A DNA stretch of 64,000 nucleotides, taken from contig JAKQUI010000048.1 of the NCBI GenBank assembly GCA_029562645.1, positions 186,001 through 250,000 of the forward strand, written 5' to 3'. Each line of letters opens with the position of its first letter. Within the stretch, counting starts at the first letter, position 1. Of this stretch, positions 62,603 through 64,000 are shown piece by piece. The notes under the pieces are model-generated. The model saw nothing but the letters and a program-made list of their open reading frames with translations, did no database searches and was not told the DNA's origin. Source of the stretch: Spirochaetota bacterium (GTDB lineage: Bacteria > Spirochaetota > UBA4802 > JAKQUI01). Made by a program: the position numbers and the translations under genes.

Positions 62603-64000
62603 ATGGGAAAGAAATTCATCGTATCCATCGATCTCGGAACGACCGGCAACCGCGTGTTCTGCTTCGACGAGACGGGCCAACCGATCTCCAGCGCCTACCG
62701 CGAATTCACCCAGCATTTCCCCCGGCCCGGCTGGGTCGAGCACGACGCCATTGAGATCTGGAACTACATCAAGCAGCTGATCCCCGAGGCCATCCAAAAA
62801 GGCGGCCTGGATGGCGCGGATGCGATCTCCATCGGCATCACCAATCAGCGCGAGACGACGGTCATCTGGAACAAGGACACCGGGATGCCCATCCACAACG
62901 CCATCGTGTGGCAGTGCCGGCGCACCACCGACATCTGCAACACGCTCAAGGAACAGGGACACGAGGACATCTTCCGGCGCAAGACCGGCCTGGTGATCGA
63001 CGCCTATTTCTCGGGCACAAAAATCAAATGGTTGCTCGACACGGTGTCGGGCGCGCGCGACCTCGCCAAGCAGGGAAAGCTCCTCTTCGGGACCATCGAC
63101 ACCTGGATACTCTGGAACCTGACCGCGGGGAAGTCGCACAAGACGGACTACACCAACGCCTCGCGGACGCTCATCTTCAACATTGTCGACAAGCGCTGGT
63201 CGCGGGAACTCCTTGAGATCCTGGACATCCCGCTCAATATCCTTCCCGAGGTCCGCGACTCGGCGTCGTTCTTCGGCGAAACGATGGGCGTGCCGGGTCT
63301 TCCCGACGGCGTAACCATCGGCGGCATCGCCGGCGACCAGCAGGCCGCCATGGTGGGACAGAACTGCGTGTTCGAGGGGACCATCAAGAACACTTACGGG
63401 ACCGGGTGTTTCATGCTGCTCAATATCGGCTCCCAGCACACCATTTCCCGGCACGGGCTCCTCACCACGCTCACCTGCGACAAGCACGGAAAGCCGGCCT
63501 ATGCGCTCGAGGGGGCGGTGTTCATCGGCGGCGCGGTGGTGCAATGGCTGCGCGACTACATGAAGTTTGTCGACTCGAGCGCCGACTCCCAGCCCATGGC
63601 CCTCGCGGTGGACAAGGAGGACGAGGTGGTGGTGATCCCGGCCTTCGTGGGCCTGGGCGCCCCTTACTGGAAGATGGACGCGCGCGGCGCCATCTTCGGG
63701 CTTACGCGCGACACCACGCGCGAGCAGATCGTCCGCGCCTCCCTCAAGGCGGTCGCCTTTCAATCGATGGACGTGATCGACGCGCTGCAGAACGACTCCG
63801 GGAAAACGATCCACGAATTGCGCGTCGACGGCGGCGCGACCGCCAACCGTTTCCTCATGCAGTTCCAGGCCGATATCCTGGGCATCCCGGTCCTTCTGCC
63901 GGAGGTCGCGGAGTCGACGGCGCTCGGGGCTGCGTATCTCACCGGCCTCACCAGCCGGCTCTACAACTCCATCGACGAGGTGGCCAAACACAATGCGATC
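62603..64000 (+). CDS. glpK: Glycerol kinase, N-terminal 466 residues (3' end outside window)
   Basis: The frame starts at 62603, preceded by GAGGA seven bases upstream, and is open to the window edge. GlpK phosphorylates glycerol to sn-glycerol 3-phosphate. The ASKHA fold shows VSIDLGTTGNRVF at the start, the GHEYD-equivalent region EHDAIEIW, TNQRETTVIWN, GTIDTWILWNLT and the second phosphate motif YGTGCFML. VRVDGGATANRFLMQ-type sequence (LRVDGGATAN) is the adenosine loop. About 30 residues are missing. It is divergent from the NeuB-family gene. Confidence 0.95.
   Translation, partial: MGKKFIVSIDLGTTGNRVFCFDETGQPISSAYREFTQHFPRPGWVEHDAIEIWNYIKQLIPEAIQKGGLDGADAISIGITNQRETTVIWNKDTGMPIHNAIVWQCRRTTDICNTLKEQGHEDIFRRKTGLVIDAYFSGTKIKWLLDTVSGARDLAKQGKLLFGTIDTWILWNLTAGKSHKTDYTNASRTLIFNIVDKRWSRELLEILDIPLNILPEVRDSASFFGETMGVPGLPDGVTIGGIAGDQQAAMVGQNCVFEGTIKNTYGTGCFMLLNIGSQHTISRHGLLTTLTCDKHGKPAYALEGAVFIGGAVVQWLRDYMKFVDSSADSQPMALAVDKEDEVVVIPAFVGLGAPYWKMDARGAIFGLTRDTTREQIVRASLKAVAFQSMDVIDALQNDSGKTIHELRVDGGATANRFLMQFQADILGIPVLLPEVAESTALGAAYLTGLTSRLYNSIDEVAKHNAI

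Noticed and set aside
62543-63991. A long open frame on the minus strand opposite glpK
   Set aside because: The plus strand holds an uninterrupted glycerol kinase with all motifs; the minus frame has none.

Overview
This is a GC-rich, gene-dense chromosomal stretch with about 57 protein genes, one tRNA gene and short intergenic gaps. I see no insertion sequence, prophage, CRISPR array or rRNA. The likely source is an anaerobic or facultative, environmental, Gram-negative-type bacterium. It has a TolC-family outer-membrane protein, lipoproteins and secreted lipases. Oxygen-sensitive enzyme families occur too: aldehyde:ferredoxin oxidoreductase and a 2-hydroxyacyl-CoA dehydratase/benzoyl-CoA reductase-type pair. 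A 7TM-GAF-SpoIIE phosphatase, an HslV with a propeptide and a DUF2490 protein remind me of the Leptospira side of Spirochaetota. That placement is inference only; a deltaproteobacterial-type lineage is not excluded.

Layout. 1-8.2 kb: the end of a GH18-like gene overlapping a VKOR-DsbA fusion, a 1213-residue hybrid histidine kinase on the other strand, then a ROK kinase / nitrilase / LUD operon. 8.2-12 kb: a polyamine operon (speD, an overlapping speD paralogue, speE, a small membrane protein) and mtaB. 12-16.4 kb: an esterase with a clear promoter, then yggS-proC-M23 peptidase-smr. 16.4-25.7 kb, all minus: ygiQ, a TolC-type protein with a promoter/operator palindrome, a PH-TerB-like-AAA+ protein behind a huge exported protein, and an MBL-fold hydrolase. 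25.7-33.7 kb: tRNA-Ala(CGC), then a HAD phosphatase and a complete branched-chain-type ABC importer with an embedded acyl-CoA ligase. 33.9-45.3 kb: mixed singletons (an alpha/beta-hydrolase lacking its serine, DUF2490, a LamG lipoprotein, aldehyde ferredoxin oxidoreductase, a SpoIIE-type phosphatase, two paralogous lipases around hsp33, a double-hotdog protein).

45.4-52.4 kb holds the conserved order dprA - (CxxCH membrane protein) - topA - xerC - hslV - hslU, similar to the Bacillus cod region. 52.4-57.9 kb: a receiver-HATPase regulator with a phosphomimetic Glu, citrate synthase, a YncE-type propeller, a rhomboid protease and small unknowns. 57.9-62.4 kb, all minus: a NeuB-family synthase, an exported protein made of two related halves, and two 2-hydroxyacyl-CoA dehydratase-type subunits. 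The window ends inside glpK.

The most interesting signals are the overlapping speD pair, in which the paralogue keeps the Ser/His/Cys catalytic spacing but changes its surroundings; the PH-TerB-AAA+ and giant exported protein pair; the ABC importer fused in context to an acyl-CoA ligase; and several proteins with a replaced key residue.
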